Shown piece after piece: positions 8,982-16,486 of a stretch of 64,000 bases of DNA. Below the pieces are notes generated by a model that was not told where the DNA came from, did not search any database, and worked only from the letters and a program-made list of their open reading frames with translations. Position 1 is the stretch's first letter. Each line of letters begins with the position of its first letter. The translations under genes and the position numbers were made by a program. The stretch comes from Phocaeicola salanitronis DSM 18170 (GTDB lineage: Bacteria > Bacteroidota > Bacteroidia > Bacteroidales > Bacteroidaceae), in assembly GCF_000190575.1 (NCBI RefSeq), contig NC_015164.1:3553501-3617500 (forward strand), read 5' to 3'.

Positions 8982-10112
8982 TTATTGTAGTTTATAAATT
9001 TCTGATCCTGCCAGCAAGAAACATCCGGTACCGAAGTCATCGAAATCGGGTTTGCTATCGTAGGTAACGGGCTGCCCGTCTTTCGGTTCTTTGCCGGTTC
9101 CTTGTACATAGCCCAGGTATCCGTTCGGATGTACGGCATCTTTTACCATAGCGTTCCATGCTTTCAATACTACGGGGAGATATTCGTTGCGGTCAAGCAA
9201 TCCGTTGCGTATGCCCCATGCCATTCCGTACACGAACAAAGAGGTACCGGTCAGCTCTTTTCCTCCAAAGTTGCTGGGGTCATGCAAGCTGACGTTCCAA
9301 AAGCCGTCTTCGCGTTGGCATGCTTTTAATGCCTTGCTCATGGTCAGGAAGTCATTGATGTAATCCTGGCGGTGTGTCTCGTTTGCCGGAATCTCGTCCA
9401 ATACACGCAACAGGGCGGCATATACCCATCCGTTTCCGCGGCTCCAATAACAATCTTCACCGTTCGGCTCTTTGTAGGGAGGGTCGAAATCGGCGTCTCT
9501 CCACCATAATCCGTCTTTCAGATTGAACATGCCGTTTCCGCCCAATTGGTTTCGGGTGTATTCGTACATCTGCCACATCTTGTCGAAATACTTTTGTTCT
9601 CCGGTCAGTTTGCCCATTTTGGCGAATCCGGGCATACCCATTTGAATCGCGTCTATCCATGTCCATTCATTTACCTGAGGCGTGTTGAGCAACATGTTCA
9701 GGTTCGCTTTCGCATGGCGCAGTACTTCCGGGTCGGGGCAGAGGTTATACATATCTATATATACCTGGGTACATGCGTAGTTGTCGGCATGGCGCGTCCA
9801 CGTTTCTTGGCGTACCATGTTCCAGTTATGGAAGTCTCCCCATTCATAAGCATATTGATAATATTTCTCGTCCGGATAGATGGTGTACAGAGCCAGCAAG
9901 CCTTCGTAATAAATGGTGCGGGTCCAGATGTTGCTGGGACGCATCTTGTTTACGTAGCTGGGCTGGCGGCAGTCCGGGTTGTTTTTCATGTAGAAATCAT
10001 TGACCTTAATCAAGGTCTTCAGCGTCTCTTTCTGGTCGGGCAAAGTTTGTGCTTTCAATGCTCCGGCACTGCTTAGGAAGAGAGCCAATGCGGCAATCAT
10101 TACTTTTTTCAT
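8982..10112 (-). CDS. GH105 unsaturated rhamnogalacturonyl/glucuronyl hydrolase
   Basis: This is a 376-residue secreted protein with signal peptide residues 1-22 (cleavage after LKAQ or nearby). It matches the YteR/YesR (alpha/alpha)6-barrel family: HADNYACTQVY near residue 110, WIDAIQMGMPGF with the probable catalytic Asp154, WWRDADF, and the RGNGWVYAALLRVL block. These enzymes hydrolyse the unsaturated galacturonyl residue left by rhamnogalacturonan lyases, releasing 4-deoxy-hexenuronic acid. It is convergent with the HTCS gene and divergent from GH28, each with its own promoter. Family membership is clear; the exact substrate is inferred from context. Confidence 0.92.
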   Translation of the reverse strand: MKKVMIAALALFLSSAGALKAQTLPDQKETLKTLIKVNDFYMKNNPDCRQPSYVNKMRPSNIWTRTIYYEGLLALYTIYPDEKYYQYAYEWGDFHNWNMVRQETWTRHADNYACTQVYIDMYNLCPDPEVLRHAKANLNMLLNTPQVNEWTWIDAIQMGMPGFAKMGKLTGEQKYFDKMWQMYEYTRNQLGGNGMFNLKDGLWWRDADFDPPYKEPNGEDCYWSRGNGWVYAALLRVLDEIPANETHRQDYINDFLTMSKALKACQREDGFWNVSLHDPSNFGGKELTGTSLFVYGMAWGIRNGLLDRNEYLPVVLKAWNAMVKDAVHPNGYLGYVQGTGKEPKDGQPVTYDSKPDFDDFGTGCFLLAGSEIYKLQ

Positions 10113-10146
10113 GGTTTCTGTATTAAAATGAATGAATTATCTTTCG

Positions 10147-10154
10147 CAAAAGTA
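10147..10154 (-). promoter_or_regulatory. -7 box for the GH105 gene
   Basis: On the minus strand this reads TACTTTTG (TAnnTTTG), 35 bp upstream of the GH105 ATG. The 414-bp gap 10113-10526 otherwise holds only the divergent GH28 promoter and no further gene. Confidence 0.55.
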
Positions 10155-10479
10155 GGGAATATTCTTGATATAGGAAATGGAAAATAATACATATTCCTTT
10201 ATTATTATCCACATGAAGGGCGGATATGGGGATTCTTTTCCGGGAAAAGGCAAAAAAGGCTTCCGCGAAAAGCGTGTATTGCCGCATGCAAGTAGTTTCA
10301 TGTCCTTATGAATATAGGTGCGCCGGCTTTCGGAACTGCCTTCGTTTCCCGATGAAACTATATGTAATTTTGTATGTTTGGGCGTGTACATTCTGACAGG
10401 TTCGGGCGAAAAATGGAATTTGTGTACAATTTATTAGGTTTGTGTATGATTTTCCATTTGGAAAACGGCTTTAATCTTT

Positions 10480-10487
10480 TATATTTG
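10480..10487 (+). promoter_or_regulatory. -7 box for the GH28 gene
   Basis: The sequence TATATTTG is preceded by TTTG at 10457-10460, a 19-bp gap that fits the Bacteroidetes -33/-7 promoter well. The ATG is at 10527. Confidence 0.65.
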
Positions 10488-10526
10488 TGGAAAATATGTT
10501 CAATCAATCATTAAAAGAAGAATATC

Positions 10527-11861
10527 ATGAATAGCTTATTGAAAAAAGGAGCGCTTTTTGCTTGTTTGGCATTAGGCGCGTTGCAGGCTTCGGCAGAAGA
10601 CTTGTTCCCTGACGGCACTCCGATTCCTGATTGGTTCCGTCAGACGGAAATTGTGAAATGGCAGGATTTGGGAAAGGCTTACCGCATTACAGATTACGGA
10701 GTGGTAAACGATAGCACGGTGATTCAGACCGAACGGATACAGGCCGTTATTGATAAGGCTTCCCAGGCAGGAGGCGGAGTGGTGTACATTCCGCAAGGCA
10801 CGTATTTGAGCGGGTCTTTGTTTTTCAAACCGAACACTCATTTATATATAGAGAAGGGCGGTACGTTAAAGGGAAGCGATGATATCAGTAATTTCAAGGT
10901 GATTGATACCCGTATGGAGGGGCAGAACCTGAAGTATTTCGCGGCGTTGGTGAATGCAATCGGCGTAGACGGGTTCACGATTTCGGGCGAAGGGCGGATT
11001 AACGGAAACGGCCTGCGCTATTGGAAATCTTTCTGGTTGCGCCGGCAAGTGAATCCGAAATGTACAAACTTGGAAGAGTTGCGCCCCCGTCTGGTTTACA
11101 TAGCCGATTCGAAAGACGTACAGCTTTCGGGTGTCCGTTTGGAAAACTCTCCTTTCTGGACTACCCATCTGTACCGTTGCGAGAATGTCAAGCTTTTGAA
11201 TCTTTCTATCTTTGCTCCGTATGCTCCGGTCAAGGCTCCTAGTTCGGATGCCATCGACATTGATGTCTGCACCAATGTATTGGTGAAAGGATGTTATATG
11301 TCGGTCAACGATGATGCCATTGCCTTGAAGGGCGGGAAAGGTCCTTGGGCTGACCAGGATAAGGAAAACAACGGTTCGAACCGCAACATCATCATAGAAG
11401 ATTGCATCTATGGGTTTTGCCATAGCGCATTGACTTGCGGAAGCGAATCCATCCATGACTATAACATCGTGCTCCGCCGTTGCCGGCTGGATAATGCCAA
11501 ACGTTTGCTTTGGCTGAAGATGCGTCCCGATACTCCGCAAAATTACGAATATATTACGGTGGAGGACATTACAGGTACGGTTTCCAGCTTCTTGTATGCC
11601 AAACCTTGGACCCAGTTCTTCGATTTGCAAGGACGTAAGGATGTTCCTTATTCTTATTCAAGCCACGTGACGATGCGCAACATTACGATGGAGTGTGATG
11701 TCGTGTTTGATGTGGTGAAGTCGGAAGACCAATATAAGTTGTCTGACTTTACTTTCGAGAATTTGAGCCTTACCGCCAAGAAGAAAGCTGAAATCCAAAA
11801 AGATTGTGTGGAAGGGTTTACATTGAAGAATGTAATGGTGAACGGGAAGAAGGTGGAATAA
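10527..11861 (+). CDS. GH28 family polygalacturonase/rhamnogalacturonan hydrolase
   Basis: This 444-residue secreted right-handed beta-helix protein has a signal peptide ending near LQASA. The GH28 active-site blocks are present: SSDAIDID (Asp241 region), NDDAIALKGG (Asp262-Asp263), and a His299 block that ends in LTCGSES. GH28 enzymes hydrolyse galacturonosyl linkages by inversion. Next to GH105 and a rhamnosidase/acetylesterase, an exo-acting rhamnogalacturonan role is likely but not provable from sequence alone. A MITE begins 5 bp after the stop codon. Confidence 0.93.
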   Translation: MNSLLKKGALFACLALGALQASAEDLFPDGTPIPDWFRQTEIVKWQDLGKAYRITDYGVVNDSTVIQTERIQAVIDKASQAGGGVVYIPQGTYLSGSLFFKPNTHLYIEKGGTLKGSDDISNFKVIDTRMEGQNLKYFAALVNAIGVDGFTISGEGRINGNGLRYWKSFWLRRQVNPKCTNLEELRPRLVYIADSKDVQLSGVRLENSPFWTTHLYRCENVKLLNLSIFAPYAPVKAPSSDAIDIDVCTNVLVKGCYMSVNDDAIALKGGKGPWADQDKENNGSNRNIIIEDCIYGFCHSALTCGSESIHDYNIVLRRCRLDNAKRLLWLKMRPDTPQNYEYITVEDITGTVSSFLYAKPWTQFFDLQGRKDVPYSYSSHVTMRNITMECDVVFDVVKSEDQYKLSDFTFENLSLTAKKKAEIQKDCVEGFTLKNVMVNGKKVE

Positions 11862-11866
11862 GATTA

Positions 11867-12061
11867 AGAAGCTGTTTTGAATTTATCGTGCGATGATTTG
11901 GGATGAGTTTTTGAGGCATTTTCGCTTCTGTGATGAGGAAGATAGCGGGCTATCTGACGAAGAACAGGAGCGAAAAGGACCAAAAAAATCGCCCAAAGCA
12001 CACACGGAAACGGATACATCAAGCCAAGAAAAACTTTTTGGAGAAATTCAAAACAGCTTCT
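11867..12061 (+). mobile_element. MITE-like element, copy 1 (195 bp)
   Basis: The element has terminal inverted repeats AGAAGCTGTTTTGAATTT and its complement, about 18 bp each. Copies 2 (13823-14017) and 3 (48491-48684) match over the whole length with only scattered changes, in the same orientation. Inside is a small hairpin, GATAGC-GGG-CTATC without its last base. It is too short for a transposase. A conserved open frame inside all copies (about 50 residues, rich in charged residues) is best explained by copy similarity. It would be moved in trans by an unidentified transposase. Confidence 0.85.
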
Positions 12062-12078
12062 AAATATCACAACATCTC

Positions 12079-12160
12079 CTGTAGGGGCGTATCGCATACG
12101 CCCGAATGCGCCAACTTATCTGCGTGGATGTATTCGGGCAGGCAAAACCTGCCCCTACAG
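12079..12160. repeat. Inverted-repeat hairpin element (TGTAGGGGCGTAT family)
   Basis: Outer arms CTGTAGGGGC (12079-12088) and GCCCCTACAG (12151-12160) enclose a second pair, CCCGAAT/ATTCGGG. It lies two bases beyond the RhuM stop codon and may end that transcript. A compact relative with 13-bp arms lies at 48365-48393. Confidence 0.75.
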
Positions 12161-12162
12161 GT

Positions 12163-13173
12163 TTATTCCTTGCCTAATAACCCTCTAAGCTCCTTGTCGA
12201 AGTCCGAATCAATGGGTTGTGTACGGTTAAATATATCATATTCGCTTTCGGCTTTTGCTTTTGCCTGTGCTGCGGATATGCGTCCTTTGTCGGGCAATAT
12301 TTTATAATCATTGAATGTCAGGAATTTGTCTACACTTGCGGCAAATTGCTCCATGTTGAACAGGTTTTTACGCTCAATTTGATTCTCTATATAGTCAAAA
12401 TAGGAAGTTACCGTACGCTCCAGTTGGCGGATTTGTTTCTCGTCCAGATAGTTTTTCGCTATGGATACATCCGATTTGAGTATTCGCCCATTAGGAGAAT
12501 TTTTCCATGTCGTAAGCCCCATGTGTTCTTTCGTGTGGTCTGCTTTTGAGTAGATGATTTCAGCAACCGTTTGTCCGGTAATGGCATAATGAAAGCGGTT
12601 TTGCACCATAGCGTAAAATTCTTTTGTTGTGGGAGAATTGCGGTCGTAGTCGGTACTGCATTCGGCGTAAATATCCGTAATTTGTTGCCAAATGCGGCGT
12701 TCACTTGCCCGGATAGAGCGTACTCTTTCAAGCAACTCGCGAAAGTAGTCTTTCCCAAACACAGCCGTCCCTTGCTTCAACCTGTCATCATCCAATACGA
12801 AACCTTTACGGATATACTCGTTGAGTATCTTTGTCGCCCACTGGCGGAATTTGGTTGCTCTCATTGAATTCACCCGATAACCAACTGCAATAATGGAGTC
12901 AAGATGATAAAAGTCTACTTTCGAGGTTTGAGTCTTACCCTCCATCGCTCCATGCCGAGTGGTTATTTCCATTTTGGAAACAACCACTTCTTTTCGAAGC
13001 TCTCCCTCTTCAAAGATATTTTTCAGATGCTTGCTGATAGCAGGCACTCCAACCCCAAAGAGTTGTGCCATTGCCTTTTGGGTACACCAAATCGTTTCGT
13101 CCTTGATGACGACTTGCACCTTGCCTTCTTCATTGGGCATATTGTAAAGCAGAAATTGTATCTCGTTTGCCAT
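12163..13173 (-). CDS. RhuM-family (virulence RhuM-like) protein
   Basis: This 336-residue cytoplasmic protein has no signal peptide or membrane helix. It matches the RhuM family: an N-terminal block with ETIWCTQKAMAQLFGVG and AISKHLKNIFEEGEL, which looks like a helix-turn-helix, then VDFYHLDSIIAVGYRVNSMRATKFRQWA, and a helical C-terminal half. The molecular role of the family is not established; it is named for a Salmonella pathogenicity-island gene and is common on mobile DNA in gut bacteria. Together with the HU-related gene it lies between two MITE copies. A palindrome overlaps its likely promoter, which would suit self-repression by its putative DNA-binding domain (inference). Confidence 0.88.
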   Translation of the reverse strand: MANEIQFLLYNMPNEEGKVQVVIKDETIWCTQKAMAQLFGVGVPAISKHLKNIFEEGELRKEVVVSKMEITTRHGAMEGKTQTSKVDFYHLDSIIAVGYRVNSMRATKFRQWATKILNEYIRKGFVLDDDRLKQGTAVFGKDYFRELLERVRSIRASERRIWQQITDIYAECSTDYDRNSPTTKEFYAMVQNRFHYAITGQTVAEIIYSKADHTKEHMGLTTWKNSPNGRILKSDVSIAKNYLDEKQIRQLERTVTSYFDYIENQIERKNLFNMEQFAASVDKFLTFNDYKILPDKGRISAAQAKAKAESEYDIFNRTQPIDSDFDKELRGLLGKE

Positions 13174-13236
13174 GGGTATGATTTATTTATGACTTTGTAT
13201 TTGACAAATAATGATTGACGAGAATCATAGGATGAT

Positions 13237-13259
13237 TATTCGTAACAAAATTACGAATA
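13237..13259 (-). promoter_or_regulatory. Palindrome overlapping the RhuM -7 box
   Basis: A 9-bp perfect inverted repeat, TATTCGTAA-caaaa-TTACGAATA, holds the minus-strand -7 box TAATTTTG (13246-13253). A protein bound here would block the promoter. The ATG is about 66 bp from the predicted start of transcription. Confidence 0.5.
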
Positions 13260-13352
13260 GTTTGGGGCATACCTTCTTATGAAATAACTATAAGCCTGAA
13301 TCAAAATAACATAGGGTTCAGCATTACGCTTATTTGCCAAATGCGCAATTTC

Positions 13353-13808
13353 TCATTTTCCCAGTTCCAATGTAGATTCCCCTTTGCGTTCCGCCTGCAA
13401 TAATTTGCGTTCCGTGCGGCGGTCTAAGGTTTCCTCGAATGTTGCTCCCTGGCGGAGGTTTTTAAAGGCATCGCTGGGTGTCCAGTGAACCCGCAACTCT
13501 TTGATGTGCTCGTTCGGGTGGAAAGCCTCCATGCTTTCTGCGCCTTCGCAATCCAGTGTGACGTAAAATTCGCCAAGTTCGTCCAATTCTACGCGATAGC
13601 CACTTTTCAACAAGTCTGCCGTAGCTTGTGCCAGCATATTGGCTATGGCCAGGAAATCGCCCACGCTATATGCGCAACCATGTTGTTTTATGTACTTAGC
13701 CACCTCTTCCAGCGACATTTTCTTTATACTTTGCGCCGAAGCGAAAGCCCGCTTCGGAAGTTCCGGATTACCCGGTTTGCCACGCATCACTAAGCTGTAT
13801 TTTATCAT
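13353..13808 (-). CDS. HU-related DNA-binding protein (HU_rel-type)
   Basis: This 151-residue protein belongs to the long HU/IHF-like family common in Bacteroidetes. The HU-like core runs from about residue 1 to 115 (IKKMSLEEVAKYIKQHG, ANMLAQATADLLKSGYRVELDELGEFYVTL), and a basic tail of about 30 residues follows. It probably bends or coats DNA. The upstream MITE copy 2 ends only 14 bp before the start codon, so the native promoter is either beyond the MITE or inside it. I see no good TAnnTTTG box in the remaining 14 bp. The gene and RhuM are both on the minus strand with 179 bp between them. Confidence 0.85.
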   Translation of the reverse strand: MIKYSLVMRGKPGNPELPKRAFASAQSIKKMSLEEVAKYIKQHGCAYSVGDFLAIANMLAQATADLLKSGYRVELDELGEFYVTLDCEGAESMEAFHPNEHIKELRVHWTPSDAFKNLRQGATFEETLDRRTERKLLQAERKGESTLELGK

Positions 13809-13822
13809 AATCAGTTTGATTT

Positions 13823-14017
13823 AGGAGCTGTTTTGAATTTATCGTGCGCTGATTTGGGATGAGTTTTTGAGGCATTTTCGCTTCTGTGATGAGGAAGATA
13901 GCGGGCTATCTGACGAAGAACAGGAGCGAAAAGGACCAAAAAAATCGCCCAAAGCACACACGAAAACGAATACATCAAGCCAAGAAAAACTTTTTGGAGA
14001 AATTCAAAACAGCTTCT
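13823..14017 (+). mobile_element. MITE-like element, copy 2 (195 bp)
   Basis: Same element and orientation as copy 1, with the left arm changed to AGGAGCTGTTTTGAATTT and a few internal changes. It lies directly upstream of the HU-related gene. Flanking bases suggest no unambiguous target duplication (TTT on the left, TAA on the right). Confidence 0.85.
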
Positions 14018-14071
14018 TAAAGTTCAACATATATATCTTCTCTTCGCAACGGACTTATTTGCGGTGTTTGC

Positions 14072-14132
14072 ACGATTACTAATCGTGCGGCTGTACGATT
14101 ACTAATCGTCAGCTTGTACGATTAGTAATCGT
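14072..14132. repeat. Three 15-bp palindromes at exact 23-bp spacing
   Basis: ACGATTACTAATCGT (14072-14086), the same at 14095-14109, and ACGATTAGTAATCGT (14118-14132). Their centres are 23 bp apart. They lie between MITE copy 2 and the rplS terminator. They may be protein-binding sites or repeats of the same general class as the GGATT palindromes; no function can be read from sequence. Confidence 0.85.
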
Positions 14133-14217
14133 ACCGGTAGCGCAGCTATATTGAGCGTGCGGTGCAGCTATGTGCCTGCCGTTTCCCAGTTGCTTGCGTC
14201 AACCGCCGTAAAGATAT

Positions 14218-14256
14218 AAAAAAAACCGGCACTCCATGTAGAGCGCCGGTTTTTTA
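14218..14256. terminator. Bidirectional intrinsic terminator after rplS
   Basis: The stem ACCGGC-a-CTC pairs with GAG-c-GCCGGT, flanked by A and T tracts. It lies 25 bp past the rplS stop, which is read on the minus strand. Confidence 0.85.
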
Positions 14257-14280
14257 TGTAAGGAAATAATAGAATCAGTA

Positions 14281-14631
14281 TTAGTTAGCACGCTTTTCCT
14301 GGATTCTAGCTTTCTTACCGGTAAGTTTACGCAGATAGTACAATTTAGCACGGCGTACTTTACCGACTTTGTTAACGGTAATGCTGTCGATAGCCGGAGA
14401 TTCCAAGGGGAAGATACGTTCTACACCTACAGTTCCCGACATTTTGCGTACAGTGAAACGTTTCTTTTCGCCGTGTCCGCAGATTTTGATAACGACACCG
14501 CGGTACATCTGAACACGTTCCTTGTTACCTTCAACGATACGGTATGCTACTGTAACCGTGTCACCTGCTTTGAATGAAGGATGCTGTTTGCCAGTAGCAA
14601 ATGCTTCTTCTGCAATTTTAATTAAATCCAT
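14281..14631 (-). CDS. rplS: 50S ribosomal protein L19
   Basis: This is a 116-residue ribosomal protein at the interface of the large and small subunits. The sequence fits L19 throughout: [62 protein letters not shown], and [21 protein letters not shown] chose the start at 14631 because the upstream in-frame extension to 14676 does not look like L19. The gene stands alone, read divergently from the nucleotidase operon, with a promoter-like TTACTTTG at 14718-14725 and a strong terminator. Confidence 0.98.
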   Translation of the reverse strand: MDLIKIAEEAFATGKQHPSFKAGDTVTVAYRIVEGNKERVQMYRGVVIKICGHGEKKRFTVRKMSGTVGVERIFPLESPAIDSITVNKVGKVRRAKLYYLRKLTGKKARIQEKRAN

Positions 14632-14717
14632 TGTTTTTTTTGAAATTAAATTGTTTGATCGTACCCAACGCAACATACCAAGTAACTCTTCTTGACAGCG
14701 ATTGCGCGGAAGCGGTG

Positions 14718-14725
14718 CAAAGTAA
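14718..14725 (-). promoter_or_regulatory. Probable -7 box for rplS
   Basis: On the minus strand this reads TTACTTTG followed by C, one mismatch from TAnnTTTG, about 87 bp before the rplS ATG. Confidence 0.4.
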
Positions 14726-14799
14726 GCGATTTTTTATGACATGGCAAAGGCTTTGCGCTTTATTTTGCTTGAAATCTTGTCTTCATGGGCTTTTTTACC

Positions 14800-14807
14800 T
14801 ACCTTTG
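14800..14807 (+). promoter_or_regulatory. -7 box of the 5'-nucleotidase/GH3 cluster
   Basis: The box is TACCTTTG, with TTG at 14778-14780. Transcription would start near 14814, which places the start codon of the first gene at 14830 rather than the earlier in-frame ATG at 14785. Confidence 0.6.
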
Positions 14808-14829
14808 GACGGATTTAATCAAAAAGGAT

Positions 14830-15585
14830 ATGAGAAAAACGCTTTTATATAATATATGTGCCGGAATGCTTGCTTTGTCAGCCTGCAGTTCGGGATATTC
14901 GCTGGTATCGGCAGAAGGAGGACGGGTACCGATGACCAATGTGTACGATACAGACCAGGACATGAAGGCTTGGCGTATCCTGCAATCTTACCAAACCCGG
15001 GTAGACAGTATCATGAAGCCGGTAATCGGGCATGCCGGGCATAAGCTGGAGGCATACCGTCCGGAATCTCCCTTATCGAATTTGCTTGCCGATATCTTGC
15101 GGGCGAGCGCCGAGGAGAAAGCGGGCATAAAGGCGGATGTGGGAGTGATGAATATGGGAGGCATCCGGAGTTTGCTGAATCAGGGGGATATTACGATAGC
15201 ATCGGTATACGAAATCGCTCCTTTCGAGAATGCGTTGTCGGTAGTTACCCTGAAAGGGAGCGATTTGCAGGATTTGTTTTCTCAAATGGCTTCAGTGCAT
15301 GGCGAGGGGATAAGCGGAGCCAGGCTGATAATCTCGAAAGAAGGGGAATTGTTGGACGCTAAAGTCGGCGGGAAGGCTATCGAACCGGAAAGAGAGTATC
15401 AGGTAGCTACGATTGATTATCTGGCTGAGGGCAATGACCATTTGGAAGCGTTTAAACGGGCTACGGCAAAGGCAGAACCGGAAGATGCCACCTTGCGTGA
15501 CTTGTTTATAGAATATGTGAAGCGGTGCGAAGCGGAAGGAAAGATGGTAGACGCTAAAACGGAAGGGCGTATTGTAGAACGGTAA
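14830..15585 (+). CDS. Lipoprotein, 5'-nucleotidase C-terminal domain
   Basis: This 251-residue protein has a lipoprotein signal ending in LSAC-SSG. The body matches the substrate-binding C-terminal domain of UshA/5'-nucleotidase proteins: RPESPLSNLLADILRASAE, VMNMGGIRSLLNQGDIT, YEIAPFENALSVVTLKG and YQVATIDYLAEGNDHLEAF. The metal-binding catalytic domain is missing here and is encoded by the next gene, 16 bp downstream. The two products probably join at the membrane as one enzyme acting on nucleotides or related phosphates. The chosen start is supported by the promoter at 14800 and a purine-rich AAAAAGG just upstream. Confidence 0.9.
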   Translation: MRKTLLYNICAGMLALSACSSGYSLVSAEGGRVPMTNVYDTDQDMKAWRILQSYQTRVDSIMKPVIGHAGHKLEAYRPESPLSNLLADILRASAEEKAGIKADVGVMNMGGIRSLLNQGDITIASVYEIAPFENALSVVTLKGSDLQDLFSQMASVHGEGISGARLIISKEGELLDAKVGGKAIEPEREYQVATIDYLAEGNDHLEAFKRATAKAEPEDATLRDLFIEYVKRCEAEGKMVDAKTEGRIVER

Positions 15586-15601
15586 AAAGAAGGAATCGAA
15601 T

Positions 15602-16444
15602 ATGAGAAGAATCTGTTTCATTTTATGGGCATGCTTGTTTTCGGGAGTGATAGCAGCCCAATCAACCAAAGAGTTGTATTTGTTCCATACGAACGATATG
15701 CATAGCCGGATAGAGCCTTTTTCGGAAGAATATCAAGATACGTTGCTTGCCGGGAAAGCCGGAATGGTGCGCCGGGCTACGTTTGTCCGCCAGCAACGCG
15801 AATTGCATCCCGATTTGTTGTTGTTCGACTGCGGGGACTTTTCGCAGGGTACACCTTATTATAATATATTCAAGGGGGAAGTGGAAATCAGGCTGATGAA
15901 CGAGATGCATTATGATGCCGGGACTATCGGGAACCATGAGTTCGATTTCGGCTTGGATAATCTGGCACGTTTGTGTAAGTTGGCGGAATTCCCTATTGTA
16001 TGCGCCAACTATGATGTGACAGGTACCGTATTGGAAGATTTGGTAAAAGAATATATCCTGTTAGAGAGGGATGGTGTAAAAATAGGCGTGTTCGGACTGG
16101 GGGCACAATTGGAAGGCTTGGTGGCTAAGGAATCGTATGGAGATGTAAAGTTTGAAGACCCGGTATCTGAAGCGCAACGGATTGCCGATTTGTTGAAAGC
16201 GCAAGAGAAATGTGACCTGGTTATCTGCCTGTCTCATTTAGGCTGGAAAGGAGAACCTTATTCTGATGTGGAATTGATAGAGAATACGCGCAATATAGAT
16301 GTCGTGTTGGGCGGTCATTCGCATTCTTTTTTTGAAGAGCCGGTGTATTATCGTAATTTGGACGGTGAGGAAATCCCGCTCCAGCAAATGGGCAAGCATG
16401 CCGCGTTTGTAGGGAAAATGGTTCTGCGCATGACGAAAGATTAA
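15602..16444 (+). CDS. Metallophosphatase, 5'-nucleotidase catalytic domain
   Basis: This 280-residue exported protein has a signal peptide ending at AAQ. The calcineurin-like metal site is complete: HTNDMHS (near residue 29), GDFSQGT, GNHEFD, SHLGW and GGHSH. In UshA these residues bind two metals and lie N-terminal to the substrate domain in one chain. Here the catalytic part is a separate gene following the C-terminal domain gene, so domain order is reversed. The product ends soon after GKMVLRMTKD, without the C-terminal domain. Confidence 0.93.
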   Translation: MRRICFILWACLFSGVIAAQSTKELYLFHTNDMHSRIEPFSEEYQDTLLAGKAGMVRRATFVRQQRELHPDLLLFDCGDFSQGTPYYNIFKGEVEIRLMNEMHYDAGTIGNHEFDFGLDNLARLCKLAEFPIVCANYDVTGTVLEDLVKEYILLERDGVKIGVFGLGAQLEGLVAKESYGDVKFEDPVSEAQRIADLLKAQEKCDLVICLSHLGWKGEPYSDVELIENTRNIDVVLGGHSHSFFEEPVYYRNLDGEEIPLQQMGKHAAFVGKMVLRMTKD

Positions 16445-16486
16445 CAAAGGAAAATGTAGCCATTCATCTCTTATGAATTGAAAAAC

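Noticed and set aside
14785..14829. Earlier start codon of the 5'-nucleotidase C-terminal gene
   Set aside because: It lies upstream of the likely transcription start, and the later ATG gives a normal lipoprotein signal.
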